From positions 62,001 to 126,000 of the forward strand of contig JAIMAU010000007.1 in assembly GCA_023511795.1 (NCBI GenBank): a DNA stretch of 64,000 nt, read 5' to 3'. Within the stretch, counting starts at the first letter, position 1. The number at the start of each line of letters is the position of its first letter. Below the pieces are notes generated by a model that ran no database searches, was not told the DNA's origin, and saw only the letters and a program-made list of their open reading frames with translations. The position numbers and the translations under genes were made by a program. Shown here in pieces: positions 36,622 to 45,649 of this stretch. This DNA comes from Armatimonadota bacterium (GTDB lineage: Bacteria > Armatimonadota > UBA5829 > DTJY01).

Positions 36622-37422
36622 TTATTTTCTCGCCGCTTCTGGTGCAGGTTTGACTTCCTGTGTTTCCTCTTGCTCTTCTTTTACATAAAATGTGCCGCTG
36701 GCTTTTTCGGCTTCTATCCATTCATCGTCTTCTTTAAGCGAAATAATTACCTTTGGTGCGGAGAAGGAATGCTTTTCCTTTTCATCATAACCTTTGACGT
36801 TACCAACAAGCTCAACTCTATCTTCCTTGCCGAAGTATGTTGCGGAGTCTGCGGTGACAATGCGGTTTTTCTGGGCAATCTTTAAGCCGCCGGAAACAAT
36901 AGCCTTCTTTTGCTTATAGTAATACTCGATTTTGTCGCAAGTTATGACTGCTTCGTCTTTCCACTCTGAGCTAAGTGATTTGGGCGCATCTTTCTTTTCC
37001 TGTGTCTCCTTTTTGGGCTTTGGCTTGGCAACCATGCGAACGTTTCCGGTTAGAGTGCCCTTTTTCTCTTCGAAGTTTATCGTGCAAATATCCGCTGTGA
37101 TATTGTTTCTATCGTCGAAGATTTTTAGGTTTCCGGTGGCTTGGGCGGTTTTGGTCTTCTCGCTATAGTCAACCTTGTCGGCTATAAGGGTTGTATCGCC
37201 TTGGACAAACATCACGTTGCCCCTGAGGACCGCAATACGATCTTCACCGTCCCAGCGGTAGGTAGAGCTATCAGCTGAATACTTAACTTCCTTATACGTT
37301 GGCTCGGTTGGTTTCGCCGAAGTATTTCCCTGCTGAGCCCTACCTACTGAAGCGAGAATCACAGCAAACATGACGGCCGATGCTATGCTGAACGCTACAT
37401 ATTGCTTTAATACTTTTGTCAT
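36622..37422 (-). CDS. lptA: LptA/OstA-family LPS transport protein
   Basis: 266 residues from the ATG at 37422 (AAAGGATGG upstream). Signal peptide, then repeated beta-strand OstA pattern: VLRGNVMFVQGDTTLIADKVDYSEKTKTAQATGNLKI, ...GTLTGNVRM, ...AIVSGGLKIAQKNRIVTADSATYFGKEDRVELVGNV. A Lys/Glu-rich insert (KPKPKKETQEKKDAPK) separates two OstA units, so it may form a longer bridge than E. coli LptA. Directly follows lptC on the same strand. Evidence for an LPS-type outer membrane. Confidence 0.88.
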   Translation of the reverse strand: MTKVLKQYVAFSIASAVMFAVILASVGRAQQGNTSAKPTEPTYKEVKYSADSSTYRWDGEDRIAVLRGNVMFVQGDTTLIADKVDYSEKTKTAQATGNLKIFDDRNNITADICTINFEEKKGTLTGNVRMVAKPKPKKETQEKKDAPKSLSSEWKDEAVITCDKIEYYYKQKKAIVSGGLKIAQKNRIVTADSATYFGKEDRVELVGNVKGYDEKEKHSFSAPKVIISLKEDDEWIEAEKASGTFYVKEEQEETQEVKPAPEAARK

Positions 37423-37438
37423 AAAAACCATCCTTTGT

Positions 37439-38014
37439 CTAGTCTGGAATTCGAATTGTGCCTCTTACTTTGTTAATCGTAATTTCTTTCTTTTCGAAGT
37501 CTGCAGTCAGCCGCTCGCCCTCCAAAGTGCTCCCATCAAAATTTGCGCGAATGCCACCAGTGCATACGAGCTTCGACTTCTGGCCGTTCCAGTAGATATT
37601 CTTTACTTTGAGTGTTGGGCCATTCACAATTTTTACTTCCGACAACCCTGGAGCTGATATTTTGCCGATTAAAGAATCATATATAGCTTTTTTGGCGGAA
37701 AGGGATGCTATTGCATTGCCATCTTTTATTAAAATGCCATTTATAATGTTTTGGAAGGTTATGAGTCTCCGATCCCGACTTACTTCTATGCTTTTTGCAT
37801 GGAAACTCCAAACTTTTTTTCCATCTTGGCGGCCTATTATATTGGCATCCCTAAAGAATAGTCCAATGCCAGAAAATTCGTCCTGTTTCAGTTTGGCTTC
37901 CATAGCTCCAAATGGATGCAGAGCTTTCAAGTAAAGGAAGGCCCAGATGAGAGCGGCAATGACTACGCCGCCAGTTATCCAAGGAAGCCACTTTTTCAGT
38001 TTTATTGCCAACAT
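37439..38014 (-). CDS. lptC: LptC-family LPS export protein
   Basis: 191 residues. One N-terminal membrane helix (WLPWITGGVVIAALIWAFLYL) then a periplasmic LptC beta-jellyroll (IIGRQDGKKVWSFHAKSIEVSRDRRLITFQNIINGILIKDG; LTADFEKKEITINKVRGTIRI). It anchors the Lpt bridge at the inner membrane. 16 bp separate it from lptA, so they share a transcript. Confidence 0.85.
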   Translation of the reverse strand: MLAIKLKKWLPWITGGVVIAALIWAFLYLKALHPFGAMEAKLKQDEFSGIGLFFRDANIIGRQDGKKVWSFHAKSIEVSRDRRLITFQNIINGILIKDGNAIASLSAKKAIYDSLIGKISAPGLSEVKIVNGPTLKVKNIYWNGQKSKLVCTGGIRANFDGSTLEGERLTADFEKKEITINKVRGTIRIPD

Positions 38015-38015
38015 T

Positions 38016-39440
38016 TCACCGCACAATGAAGGGGCGAAGATCCCCGTATGAGAATGCTGTTCCCGAATTGTCCTGCGCTAGTACAACCCAATAATATTTG
38101 CCAGGCCCTAATTCCGGTCCTATCATTGAGGTGGCAGGAGCAGAAACTGTCCGGTGCCATATTGGGAAAGTGCCAACTAGTACAGCAGGGTCTGTGCCGT
38201 AATCGAAATCAGGGTCAAGCGGAAGCGTCGGGAAGCGATCATATACATAGACAGAATATTTGTCAGCTCTATCGAGAGCTTGCCATTTGAATACCGGTGG
38301 ACTGCTGATGGTAGCGCTTTGTGCCGGAGATATCGAACGAAGCTGGTCAAGAGGCACAACGTCGAGCAGATTGCTAAGTTCGCTTACTGCGCGTTCGTCA
38401 GGTTGATTGAATTCGTCTAAAAATTCTACATCCACCGATGCGACGGCATAGTAGTACTTTAGGCCAGGAGTTATTTCCACACCAGTGTCGCCATAAAAAG
38501 TTGCATATGGATCGCGTACGAAATCAATTGCTCTGACAGTTGGGCTTTGCCCACGATAGATGCCATACCCAGCAATGTCTCGCGACGGATTGTTAGGGTC
38601 TGACCAGTATAGGTCAATTTCGATGAGCGACCCCAGCGGCGTTGATCTTACAATCCTTGTGGGTTTCTTCTTTGCAAGAGCCGCACGGAATCTTGGGGAC
38701 GTGAACGCCCGAATCGCATCAAAAGCGTTTTCGCTTCGTGTAATAGAATCAGGCATAGTATACGCTTCGATTGCGTCCAATCTTGGGGCCTCTGGTCCTT
38801 CTCTTAGGTTCGAGCGTATAAGGTGAAAATTAATAAAATCGATCGAAGGAGTGAGATTTGCGATTTCTACTTCGTCATTTGTGAAACCAACTTTCGAGGC
38901 AGTAATTACTGCAGGAACGCCTGTCGGCACATCTTGAAGCACGTAATGCCCGTTCCTATCGGTAATCGCTACTATTGAGCCATATGGGCCTACTTGACCC
39001 TCACCTGTGGGTTGGAGTAGCAGGAATACTCTTGCTCCCTCGACTCTATGGTTGGTGTCATCGAATACAATGCCTTCAATAGATGTTGTGTTTGATACAG
39101 GTGCAATAATTATATTGACATTCATAGTCGGCTCGTCTCTGAGAATTTCAGCTGCGGTGCAGCCTATCCATGTCTTACCGTTGATTGTTGTTTTTGCACG
39201 AATAGTACGCCATCCGCTTGGCACATTTTCTAGGCGGTAAATGCCGGTGATAAGTGACCTTGTTTTGCGCGCTCCATCATAATAAACCTCGGCATCTACA
39301 ATAACATTTTGGTTCATATCTGAAACGGTGCCGCTGACCACACTCCTAGGCCTATGTCCTCCACCGCATCCCTGCAAAACAGTGAGAGCTAAAAGCATCA
39401 TCGCTGGCAAACCTAGAAAATGCTTCATTTGCTTTGTCAT
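38016..39440 (-). CDS. Lipoprotein with regulatory-like beta repeats and FN3-like domains
   Basis: 474 residues. Signal peptide with lipobox (LTVLQGC, Cys about residue 25), followed by a Gly-rich linker. Two carboxypeptidase-regulatory-like repeats (VVSGTVSDMNQNVIVDAEVYYDG; SIEGIVFDDTNHRVEGARVFLL) precede two FN3-like modules (IEIDLYWSDPNNPSRDIAGYGIYRG; FKWQALDRADKYSVYVYD). No catalytic motif. Its stop touches the lptC start, so it is in one operon with lptC-lptA. Probably outer-membrane or surface attached. Confidence 0.82.
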   Translation of the reverse strand: MTKQMKHFLGLPAMMLLALTVLQGCGGGHRPRSVVSGTVSDMNQNVIVDAEVYYDGARKTRSLITGIYRLENVPSGWRTIRAKTTINGKTWIGCTAAEILRDEPTMNVNIIIAPVSNTTSIEGIVFDDTNHRVEGARVFLLLQPTGEGQVGPYGSIVAITDRNGHYVLQDVPTGVPAVITASKVGFTNDEVEIANLTPSIDFINFHLIRSNLREGPEAPRLDAIEAYTMPDSITRSENAFDAIRAFTSPRFRAALAKKKPTRIVRSTPLGSLIEIDLYWSDPNNPSRDIAGYGIYRGQSPTVRAIDFVRDPYATFYGDTGVEITPGLKYYYAVASVDVEFLDEFNQPDERAVSELSNLLDVVPLDQLRSISPAQSATISSPPVFKWQALDRADKYSVYVYDRFPTLPLDPDFDYGTDPAVLVGTFPIWHRTVSAPATSMIGPELGPGKYYWVVLAQDNSGTAFSYGDLRPFIVR

Positions 39441-39472
39441 TGAGGATTCCTCCATTCTATACGATATAAGAG

Positions 39473-40537
39473 CTATTCCAAAAGCTCCAGCGCCAGGCGG
39501 ATGTTTTCTTTTGCAGCATCTTTGAATGCGGGCACTTTTTCAGCTAGTCGGGCAGAAAGAACATCGCGCTTGTGCCATGTATCTAATACCCTTCTTGGAA
39601 GTTTGCCAGACTTTAAGTCTTCAAGAGACATATTTTCTTGACCAACAGATTTTAGGAAGCTTTCGACCTTTGGGTCGTAGGTAATGCCGAGCATAGGAAT
39701 GCCAGAAGCAGCGGCGAATATCAGTGCATGTAGCCGCATTGACACCACCATTTTTGATGCGCAAATGATGCCCAAGAGTTGCTCTGGCGTTAGGTTTTCT
39801 TTTTGAACGATTACGGAATCTCCAACTTGCCTGCCAATTCTTGAAGCCATTTCCAGATCGCCTGGTGTGTGCATTGCCATGAGAAATATTTTCGCTGGCA
39901 GTTCTTTCGATAGCTGTTTTAGTGATTCGATTGCATATTGTTCCACCCACGGCGCTTCACGCCATTCGCGGAGGGCAAAAGTTATAATATCCCCCTCGAA
40001 TTGCTCCGTTGGTTCGGCTTTGAGAAGAAACGCGGGGTCAGCAGTCACGTAAATTGGTGGCCTTGCTACCCCAATTTTTTTAAGCAGATTGGCCGAGTCT
40101 GGATCGCGAACTGCTATGATATCAACTCTATCAAGCACGCGGCGGGCGAGCATGCAAGATATTTTTCGCCTTAGAGGGCCTATCCCTTGGCCGAGAATCA
40201 TTACTTTGCGGCGAGACCGCTGTGCCTGCATGATAACCCATAAATAATATAAAAGTGAGCGGAAGCTTGTAGCATCTTGGATGAGACTGCCGCCGCCGCT
40301 TATTACTAGGTCGCTCTCGCGAATCGCGGTAAGTACTTCGGCGATAGAGCGCCTTGACAGCGACCGAACGCCATGGTGTAGCTGGGTTTCTTTAGGAGCG
40401 CCCGAGATTACGGTAATCTCGATGTCTTTTTTTGAGTGCTCCCTAAGTCCAGCGATGATGGCGGACAGAACTGCCTCATCGCCCATGTTGGAGAATCCGT
40501 AGTATCCTGAAATAATTATACGTTTTCTAGCTATCAC
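39473..40537 (-). CDS. csaB: Polysaccharide pyruvyl transferase CsaB
   Basis: 354 residues, GTG start. CsaB adds pyruvate ketals to secondary cell-wall polysaccharide, which anchors SLH-domain proteins. Matches: SGYYGFSNMGDEAVLSAII, ISGGGSLIQDATSFRSLLYYL, ILGQGIGPLRRK, SMRLHALIFAAASGIPMLGI. It overlaps the DUF5693 gene by 11 nt, a pairing also known in Firmicutes. In a diderm it would support SLH-type outer-membrane tethering, which is inference. Confidence 0.93.
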   Translation of the reverse strand: MIARKRIIISGYYGFSNMGDEAVLSAIIAGLREHSKKDIEITVISGAPKETQLHHGVRSLSRRSIAEVLTAIRESDLVISGGGSLIQDATSFRSLLYYLWVIMQAQRSRRKVMILGQGIGPLRRKISCMLARRVLDRVDIIAVRDPDSANLLKKIGVARPPIYVTADPAFLLKAEPTEQFEGDIITFALREWREAPWVEQYAIESLKQLSKELPAKIFLMAMHTPGDLEMASRIGRQVGDSVIVQKENLTPEQLLGIICASKMVVSMRLHALIFAAASGIPMLGITYDPKVESFLKSVGQENMSLEDLKSGKLPRRVLDTWHKRDVLSARLAEKVPAFKDAAKENIRLALELLE

Positions 40538-42443
40538 TGTTTAACTTACGAGAGACCCCGGTATTGCGCTTGCCAAAAATCAGCCAAGCAGCCAATCCAA
40601 GTACAAATCCGAGCACTAGACCGTCAATGGTGCGCATTGCCGACAGCGCAAGTGGGGTGTGTATGTGACAGAAGGTATTCAGCATAGAAACCTGACCGAG
40701 CGTACCAAGCGCGATTAGTGGGAGACCCCAAGCACGACGCCTGCTCACTAGAAGGGCAATGCCGAGGAACATAGCAGGGTGGCCGATTAGGAATTCCTTT
40801 GTTCGCGGGCGAACGAAAAGGACTTTATCGAGTATTGCTCGGAATTTAAGTTCGACTGTTGATACCCCAATTGCCGCATCATTTCCTGTACGCATGAGGG
40901 CAATAAGAAGAATGATTAGTGCAAAGCTAATCGCTATTGCATGCCATACGAAAAGCGGATGTGCCATCACTGAGTAAAGATTCTCACGAACCTTTGCCCA
41001 AACACGCCCAAGAGGTTCATTTATCATTGGCAACCCTGCTGCCATGACGAAGATTACTATGAGAAGTGGGGCAATATGCGCTAGCTTGATACCTATAAAC
41101 TGTTCGACTTTGACCATGTATAGCCGGTTCCCAAGCATCCCGGCGATGTGAAAGGCGCCAATGAGTGTAAAAATTGATGTTCCAATGAATAGTTTTGTCG
41201 CTGTTAATGCTGGCGACTTTTCGTTTGTTTTACTCGTAAAGCGTGGGCCAATCACGCCGACGATTCCTAAAGTCGGGAATATGATAGCAGCTTTAAGAGC
41301 AACTAGTTGTTTGCCAAGTTCGCTTGAGGCTATTAAGCCGGCGAATGCAGCAAAGGCGAGTATTAGAATTCCATATTTGAATATTCCCGGCAGAGTGACC
41401 ATTGAGTCGAGAAGTATAATTCCAGCTGAGGCGATGGAGAGCGCTATTAGCAAGAGAAGTATTATCGGTTGTGAGGATGTTCCAAAAGGCCTGGCAGTAC
41501 CGATTTTGTAGCCGGCTTTTTCGATGGCTTTGCGTATTGCACTAACGAACTGTATATTTTTATGCATATCCGATTGGCCGGATGATTCTATTAAGCGTAT
41601 ATAGCAAAGTCGTATGTTGCGTTCCTTTACTGCGCGGGCAAACCGCTCGATAGCTGCCGATGGAGCAATGCCAGCCATCTCAGTGTAGGGAATGCTGTGG
41701 GCGCGGATGAAATTCCCCTCAAGCTCTCTGCACATTATAGTATCGCCCTTCTGTTTGGCAAACTCAATTGATCCGAAGATTAGGCTGTTTTTCTCAAGCT
41801 GTTTTGCGGCATGAGATAGGAGTCCTCTGAAACCAATCACCTCGTCGCCGGCACAAATCAGCCTTGATATGCCCTCTTGCCTTAGCTCCTTGGCTGCCGA
41901 ATCTATTGCTTTTGTAGTTATCGCAGGGTGGTTTTGGAGTCGGGCCACAACGTCAAAGCCGCATTGCCTAATAAGATTTACAGCTTCTGGAGGTAGCCCT
42001 ATGCCTATTGTGTTGAGCGTCTCTGGGGTTGCCTTGATAACAAAACGAGTCGGCTTATTAGCAAAATGGGTGTACAAATAGTTGCGTTTGAGCAGCGCCT
42101 CCCAAACACGTTTTGCCAGCGTGGAATCAGAGATGATAACCTCGGTACATGGTTCATTATTATAAAGGGTTGCTCTAAAACGAATTTGGCCTGTTGATAC
42201 CAGGTCCTCCAGGGTTTGTTCGGTGATTGCTATGCCGGTCATGCCTGCTTGGCGGAAACTGCTTAGGACGTCCGAAAGTGCCATTGATTCCGACAGGGCA
42301 ACATTTTGGAGTTCTTGGTAGTCGAGAATAAGCTCAACATTGCGGTTTGCTACTTCTAGCTTGTACCGACGGTCTGCGAGGATAAAAGCACTCAGCAGGC
42401 CGGGTATAAGAAGAATAAGCAGTAGCCAGTTTCGTTTAAGCAC
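40527..42443 (-). CDS. DUF5693 membrane protein
   Basis: About 638 residues. I prefer the GTG at 42443 (GGGGG 9 nt upstream); a TTG at 42500 lacks an RBS. One N-terminal membrane helix (WLLLILLIPGLLSAFILA), an external domain with a TIM-barrel-like pattern (SFRQAGMTGIAITEQTLEDL; IRLCYIRLIESSG), and about eight C-terminal membrane helices. DUF5693 has no assigned activity but is regularly next to csaB, suggesting a role in the same wall-polymer pathway. Confidence 0.85.
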   Translation of the reverse strand: MLKRNWLLLILLIPGLLSAFILADRRYKLEVANRNVELILDYQELQNVALSESMALSDVLSSFRQAGMTGIAITEQTLEDLVSTGQIRFRATLYNNEPCTEVIISDSTLAKRVWEALLKRNYLYTHFANKPTRFVIKATPETLNTIGIGLPPEAVNLIRQCGFDVVARLQNHPAITTKAIDSAAKELRQEGISRLICAGDEVIGFRGLLSHAAKQLEKNSLIFGSIEFAKQKGDTIMCRELEGNFIRAHSIPYTEMAGIAPSAAIERFARAVKERNIRLCYIRLIESSGQSDMHKNIQFVSAIRKAIEKAGYKIGTARPFGTSSQPIILLLLIALSIASAGIILLDSMVTLPGIFKYGILILAFAAFAGLIASSELGKQLVALKAAIIFPTLGIVGVIGPRFTSKTNEKSPALTATKLFIGTSIFTLIGAFHIAGMLGNRLYMVKVEQFIGIKLAHIAPLLIVIFVMAAGLPMINEPLGRVWAKVRENLYSVMAHPLFVWHAIAISFALIILLIALMRTGNDAAIGVSTVELKFRAILDKVLFVRPRTKEFLIGHPAMFLGIALLVSRRRAWGLPLIALGTLGQVSMLNTFCHIHTPLALSAMRTIDGLVLGFVLGLAAWLIFGKRNTGVSRKLNSDS

Positions 42444-42493
42444 TTGGCAGTACCCCCAGTTGCTTTTTCGGCTTGAGACTAATTTGCCGGTCT

Positions 42494-43207
42494 TTACCAA
42501 TATGGTCGCCTATAATACCAATATCCGATTTGGCGTCGCCTTCGAAGGAGCTTTCGCCCACCCAGAAGATATGTGATGAAAACTCCAGTAATGAAGCCGC
42601 CAACGTGGGCGGCATATGCTACCCCTCCCGCGGCTGCATCCATTCCGCTGAGACTGATAATTTGAATTAATATCCAAAGGCCAAGCACTATAGATGCTGG
42701 ATACTCTACCAGTTGGACGAAAAAGAAGAACGTTAAGGTTATGATTCTTGCATCAGGGAAAAGAATCAAGTATGCGCCCAGCACTCCAGCAATTGCTCCG
42801 CTCGCTCCTACCATTGGGATAGTAGAAAATGGAGCAATCAGTACCTGCAAGAGCGCTGCACCAACACCAGATAAAAGGTAAAAAAGCAAGAATCTAAAGT
42901 GTCCAAATGTATCCTCTACGTTGTTGCCAAATATCCATAAATAAAGCATGTTGCCGGCAATATGGAGCCAGTTTGCATGCATAAACGCTGAAGTGAAGAT
43001 TGTGAGCCAAGGGGTAATAGGCGTCGCGGGACCAACATCACGTCCGGTTGTTAGTTCGTATGGTACGAGCTCGAATCCTGCAAGTGGATTGTGAACCCCT
43101 GGTCTGAGCGGTCCGTTGTAGAGATATATTAGCACGTTGGCTACGATTAGCCCATAGACTACGAGCGGTGTTGCACTAGTGGGGTTTTCATCCCTCAAAG
43201 GAATCAC
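42494..43207 (-). CDS. Rhomboid family intramembrane serine protease
   Basis: 237 residues. The GTG at 43207 lies 6 nt after GGAGG. Six or seven membrane helices; HANWLHIAGNMLYLWIFGNNVED, the nucleophile Ser in VGASGAIAGVLGAYL, and the catalytic His in AYAAHVGGFITG make a complete Ser-His dyad. A basic C-terminal tail (RKLLRRRRQ) is cytoplasmic. Substrate unknown. Confidence 0.93.
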   Translation of the reverse strand: MIPLRDENPTSATPLVVYGLIVANVLIYLYNGPLRPGVHNPLAGFELVPYELTTGRDVGPATPITPWLTIFTSAFMHANWLHIAGNMLYLWIFGNNVEDTFGHFRFLLFYLLSGVGAALLQVLIAPFSTIPMVGASGAIAGVLGAYLILFPDARIITLTFFFFVQLVEYPASIVLGLWILIQIISLSGMDAAAGGVAYAAHVGGFITGVFITYLLGGRKLLRRRRQIGYWYYRRPYW

Positions 43208-43304
43208 CAAGGACCTCCACTTTAAACATTTATAAGCATTCTATCACACGTCTTGCTGACTGTAAACACAATTAAAAATTGTGTTATCTTGTTTTATAAA
43301 GTTT

Positions 43305-43334
43305 AAAGGGCTCGGAGGATTATCCGAGCCCTTT
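43305..43334. terminator. Bidirectional terminator
   Basis: AAAGGGCTCGGA (43305-43316) pairs perfectly with TCCGAGCCCTTT (43323-43334) around GGATTA. It lies just past the stop of the zinc-ribbon gene and before the rhomboid gene. Confidence 0.85.
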
Positions 43335-43360
43335 ATAATTTTAGTTTTTATGCAGGCTTT

Positions 43361-43711
43361 CTATGTTTTTTCGTTCTTTTGCTGTAAGAGATATTCGTTT
43401 AGCTTTGCAAGGGCATCCGGCTCTTCCAATGAGAAATGAAAATCAATTGCCTCATGGATGTCAATTGTTCCCATTGCCTGGAACTTTTGGCGTTCGTCGT
43501 CCATTATCTCGCAGGGAGTATCCTTTAGTATGCTATCTTCCCACTCTTCCTGTTTTATGAATTGTTCTCCGAGCTTCTTGCAACGCGAGCATCTATACTT
43601 GACGTATACGAAACTCGGGCCAAACAAGCGCAAGTAATAGCCCGTCTGCATGACGTCTTTTGCGATTATACGTTGCCCACAGTCGCATCTTATCAAGGGT
43701 CTGGTACTCAT
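43361..43711 (-). CDS. Small zinc-ribbon protein of unknown function
   Basis: 116 residues from the ATG at 43711 (GGAGGTG upstream). Four cysteines form a likely zinc site (RCDCGQRIIAKDV and YRCSRCKKLGEQF), and one more follows (TPCEIMDD). The C-terminal half is acidic and helical (IDIHEAIDFHFSLEEPDALAKLNEYL). I do not recognise a named family. It is followed by its own terminator. Confidence 0.75.
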   Translation of the reverse strand: MSTRPLIRCDCGQRIIAKDVMQTGYYLRLFGPSFVYVKYRCSRCKKLGEQFIKQEEWEDSILKDTPCEIMDDERQKFQAMGTIDIHEAIDFHFSLEEPDALAKLNEYLLQQKNEKT

Positions 43712-43855
43712 GGCATACACCTCCGTTAAAAAATTTGGAACCTCTCGATGCTCGCGCGCATGCCTCTGAAGTGAGGAGAAGCGCGAAGTCATACTAGCAA
43801 TTAATTATAACATAGCTACCAAGGTTTTTCCAATGCCAAAGCTTTTCAAGCGTCG

Positions 43856-44923
43856 TTATTTTGTTGAAAATATGTTCGAGTGCGGCATGAAATATTCTTC
43901 ATACTTCTGTTCTGCATATCTGTCCGTCATCCCAGCAATGAAGTCGCATACTGCGCGGGCCCTTCCTGGAGTATCCTGCAACTTTGCGTTGTACCAAGTA
44001 GGAAGGAGTTCCGGATGCTCCATATAAAAGTAAAAAAGTTCTTTGAGAATTTTTTGCGCTTTTTTGAGTTCTCGCAATACAGGGGTGTCGACATAGTATA
44101 CGCGTTCGAATAAGAAATCTTTTAGTTTATTGGCTGCTGCAAGTACTTCATCGCTCATGCTTAGCTCTGGCTTACCAGTGCTGTTCTCGACGAGGTCAAT
44201 CACCATTATCGCAATGCGCTCGGAGGGCTGCCGCCCGAGGACCTTTGTGCAATCTTTTGGCAAGTCAATTTCTCGGAGAATTCCAGCTCTGATGGCGTCG
44301 TCAATGTCGTGGTTTATATAGGCAATTCGGTCGGCAATGCGTACAACTTGCCCTTCAAGCGTGCCGTTTCCTTGCCTATTGAGGTCTACGTCTTCGCTTC
44401 CCTTTGAGTGCTGAACGATGCCCTCGCGAACTTCAGCGGTCAAGTTTAAGCCACAACCGTCTTTCTCAATTATATCGATGACCCTCAAACTTTGCTCGTT
44501 ATGCCGAAAGCGCGCATTAGGAACGAACTCGCGGTATACCTCGTCAAGTGCTTCTTCTCCTGCGTGGCCAAATGGTGTGTGTCCAAGATCATGGCCGAGA
44601 GCGATGGCTTCGGTAAGGTCTTCGTTTAGCCGCAGCCCTCGGCTGATGGTGCGTGCGATTTGTGAAACTTCAAGTGTATGAGTTAATCGAGTGCGGTAGT
44701 GGTCTTCTTCGGGGTCGATGAAGACCTGCGTTTTGTGTTTCAGGCGGCGAAAGGCTTTTGAGTGAATAATTCTATCGCGGTCACGCTGAAAGTCTGTGCG
44801 GATTGGACATTTCTCTTCGGGTTTTGTGCGTCCTTTTGATTCAGCGCTCAGCGTTGCAAAGGGTGATAAAATCTGCCGCTCTAGCTCTTCTTGTTGTAAT
44901 CTTATGAAAGAAGTATTTAGCAT
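43856..44923 (-). CDS. dgt: dGTPase-like HD-domain triphosphohydrolase
   Basis: 355 residues. HD motifs: RLTHTLEVSQIARTISRGL, ALGHDLGHTPFGHAGEEAL, and Asp in RIADRIAYINHDIDDAI. The front carries SKAFRRLKHKTQVFIDPEEDHYRTR, diagnostic of the deoxyguanosinetriphosphate triphosphohydrolase-like family. It hydrolyses dNTPs to deoxynucleoside and triphosphate; the preferred nucleotide is not predictable. Confidence 0.93.
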   Translation of the reverse strand: MLNTSFIRLQQEELERQILSPFATLSAESKGRTKPEEKCPIRTDFQRDRDRIIHSKAFRRLKHKTQVFIDPEEDHYRTRLTHTLEVSQIARTISRGLRLNEDLTEAIALGHDLGHTPFGHAGEEALDEVYREFVPNARFRHNEQSLRVIDIIEKDGCGLNLTAEVREGIVQHSKGSEDVDLNRQGNGTLEGQVVRIADRIAYINHDIDDAIRAGILREIDLPKDCTKVLGRQPSERIAIMVIDLVENSTGKPELSMSDEVLAAANKLKDFLFERVYYVDTPVLRELKKAQKILKELFYFYMEHPELLPTWYNAKLQDTPGRARAVCDFIAGMTDRYAEQKYEEYFMPHSNIFSTK

Positions 44924-45006
44924 CTAATATAACCTGAGGACAACTCCAACTTTGTTTCTTGTGATTGAAATCGTTTGAAGGTCAATTTGGCTTGCTTTAT
45001 ATGGTA

Positions 45007-45537
45007 TTATTTGAAAACATGTAATCTAGACAATGGCCAGTAACGAAGCCATGCTTTTGCCTGAATGTTCTTGATGGGCAGATCGCCCCAGAACCTGCTG
45101 TCGTTGCTTTCGTCACGGTTGTCTCCAAGCACGAATACGCATCCCTCAGGCACCTTTTGGGGCGGGAAGTCGCCGTGAGCATTGCGTGAAAGATACGGCT
45201 CTCTTATTTCTTTGTTGTTTATGAATACCTTGCCTGAGCGTATCTCAATTATTTCACCCGGAAGAGCAATAATTCGTTTGATGAATATCTTGCGTGGATC
45301 TGCCGGGAATCGGAATACGATAATATCACCTCTTACAGGCTTCTCAAACCTATAGATAAATTTGTTGCCCAAAAGACGCTCGCCACTTCGAAGATGCGGC
45401 TCCATGCAGCGCCCACATACTTTGAAGCCTTGGACTATAAATGTTACAAGGAATGCGAACACCACCGCTGTCATAACGATGGTTTCACACAATTCCCTGA
45501 GAACTCGTGAATATTTTTTCTTCATTAGAAAAGCCAT
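45007..45537 (-). CDS. Type I signal peptidase homolog with Cys in place of the catalytic Ser
   Basis: About 176 residues from the ATG at 45537; an upstream TTG (45606) or the ATG at 45525 are alternatives and no start has a well-placed RBS. One membrane helix (ETIVMTAVVFAFLVTFIVQ) is followed by VCGRCMEPHLRSGERLL, where SPases have a Ser-Met-Glu-Pro-Thr sequence: the codon at 45406-45408 is TGC, so the nucleophile position is Cys, and Pro-Thr is Pro-His. The general-base Lys (FIKRIIALPGE) and GDNRDESNDSRFWGDL are intact. It could be a Cys-Lys enzyme or an inactive homolog. Third SPase-like gene in the window. Confidence 0.88.
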   Translation of the reverse strand: MAFLMKKKYSRVLRELCETIVMTAVVFAFLVTFIVQGFKVCGRCMEPHLRSGERLLGNKFIYRFEKPVRGDIIVFRFPADPRKIFIKRIIALPGEIIEIRSGKVFINNKEIREPYLSRNAHGDFPPQKVPEGCVFVLGDNRDESNDSRFWGDLPIKNIQAKAWLRYWPLSRLHVFK

Positions 45538-45649
45538 CGGTGGTAGGTCGCCGGCAAAAATCTCTCCTTTAGCCGAGACATTTATAAGTGTGCGAGGTAG
45601 CCGCAACTTTGTACCCGGCCTGAGGACGACAGACTTGTGGGCAAGATGA

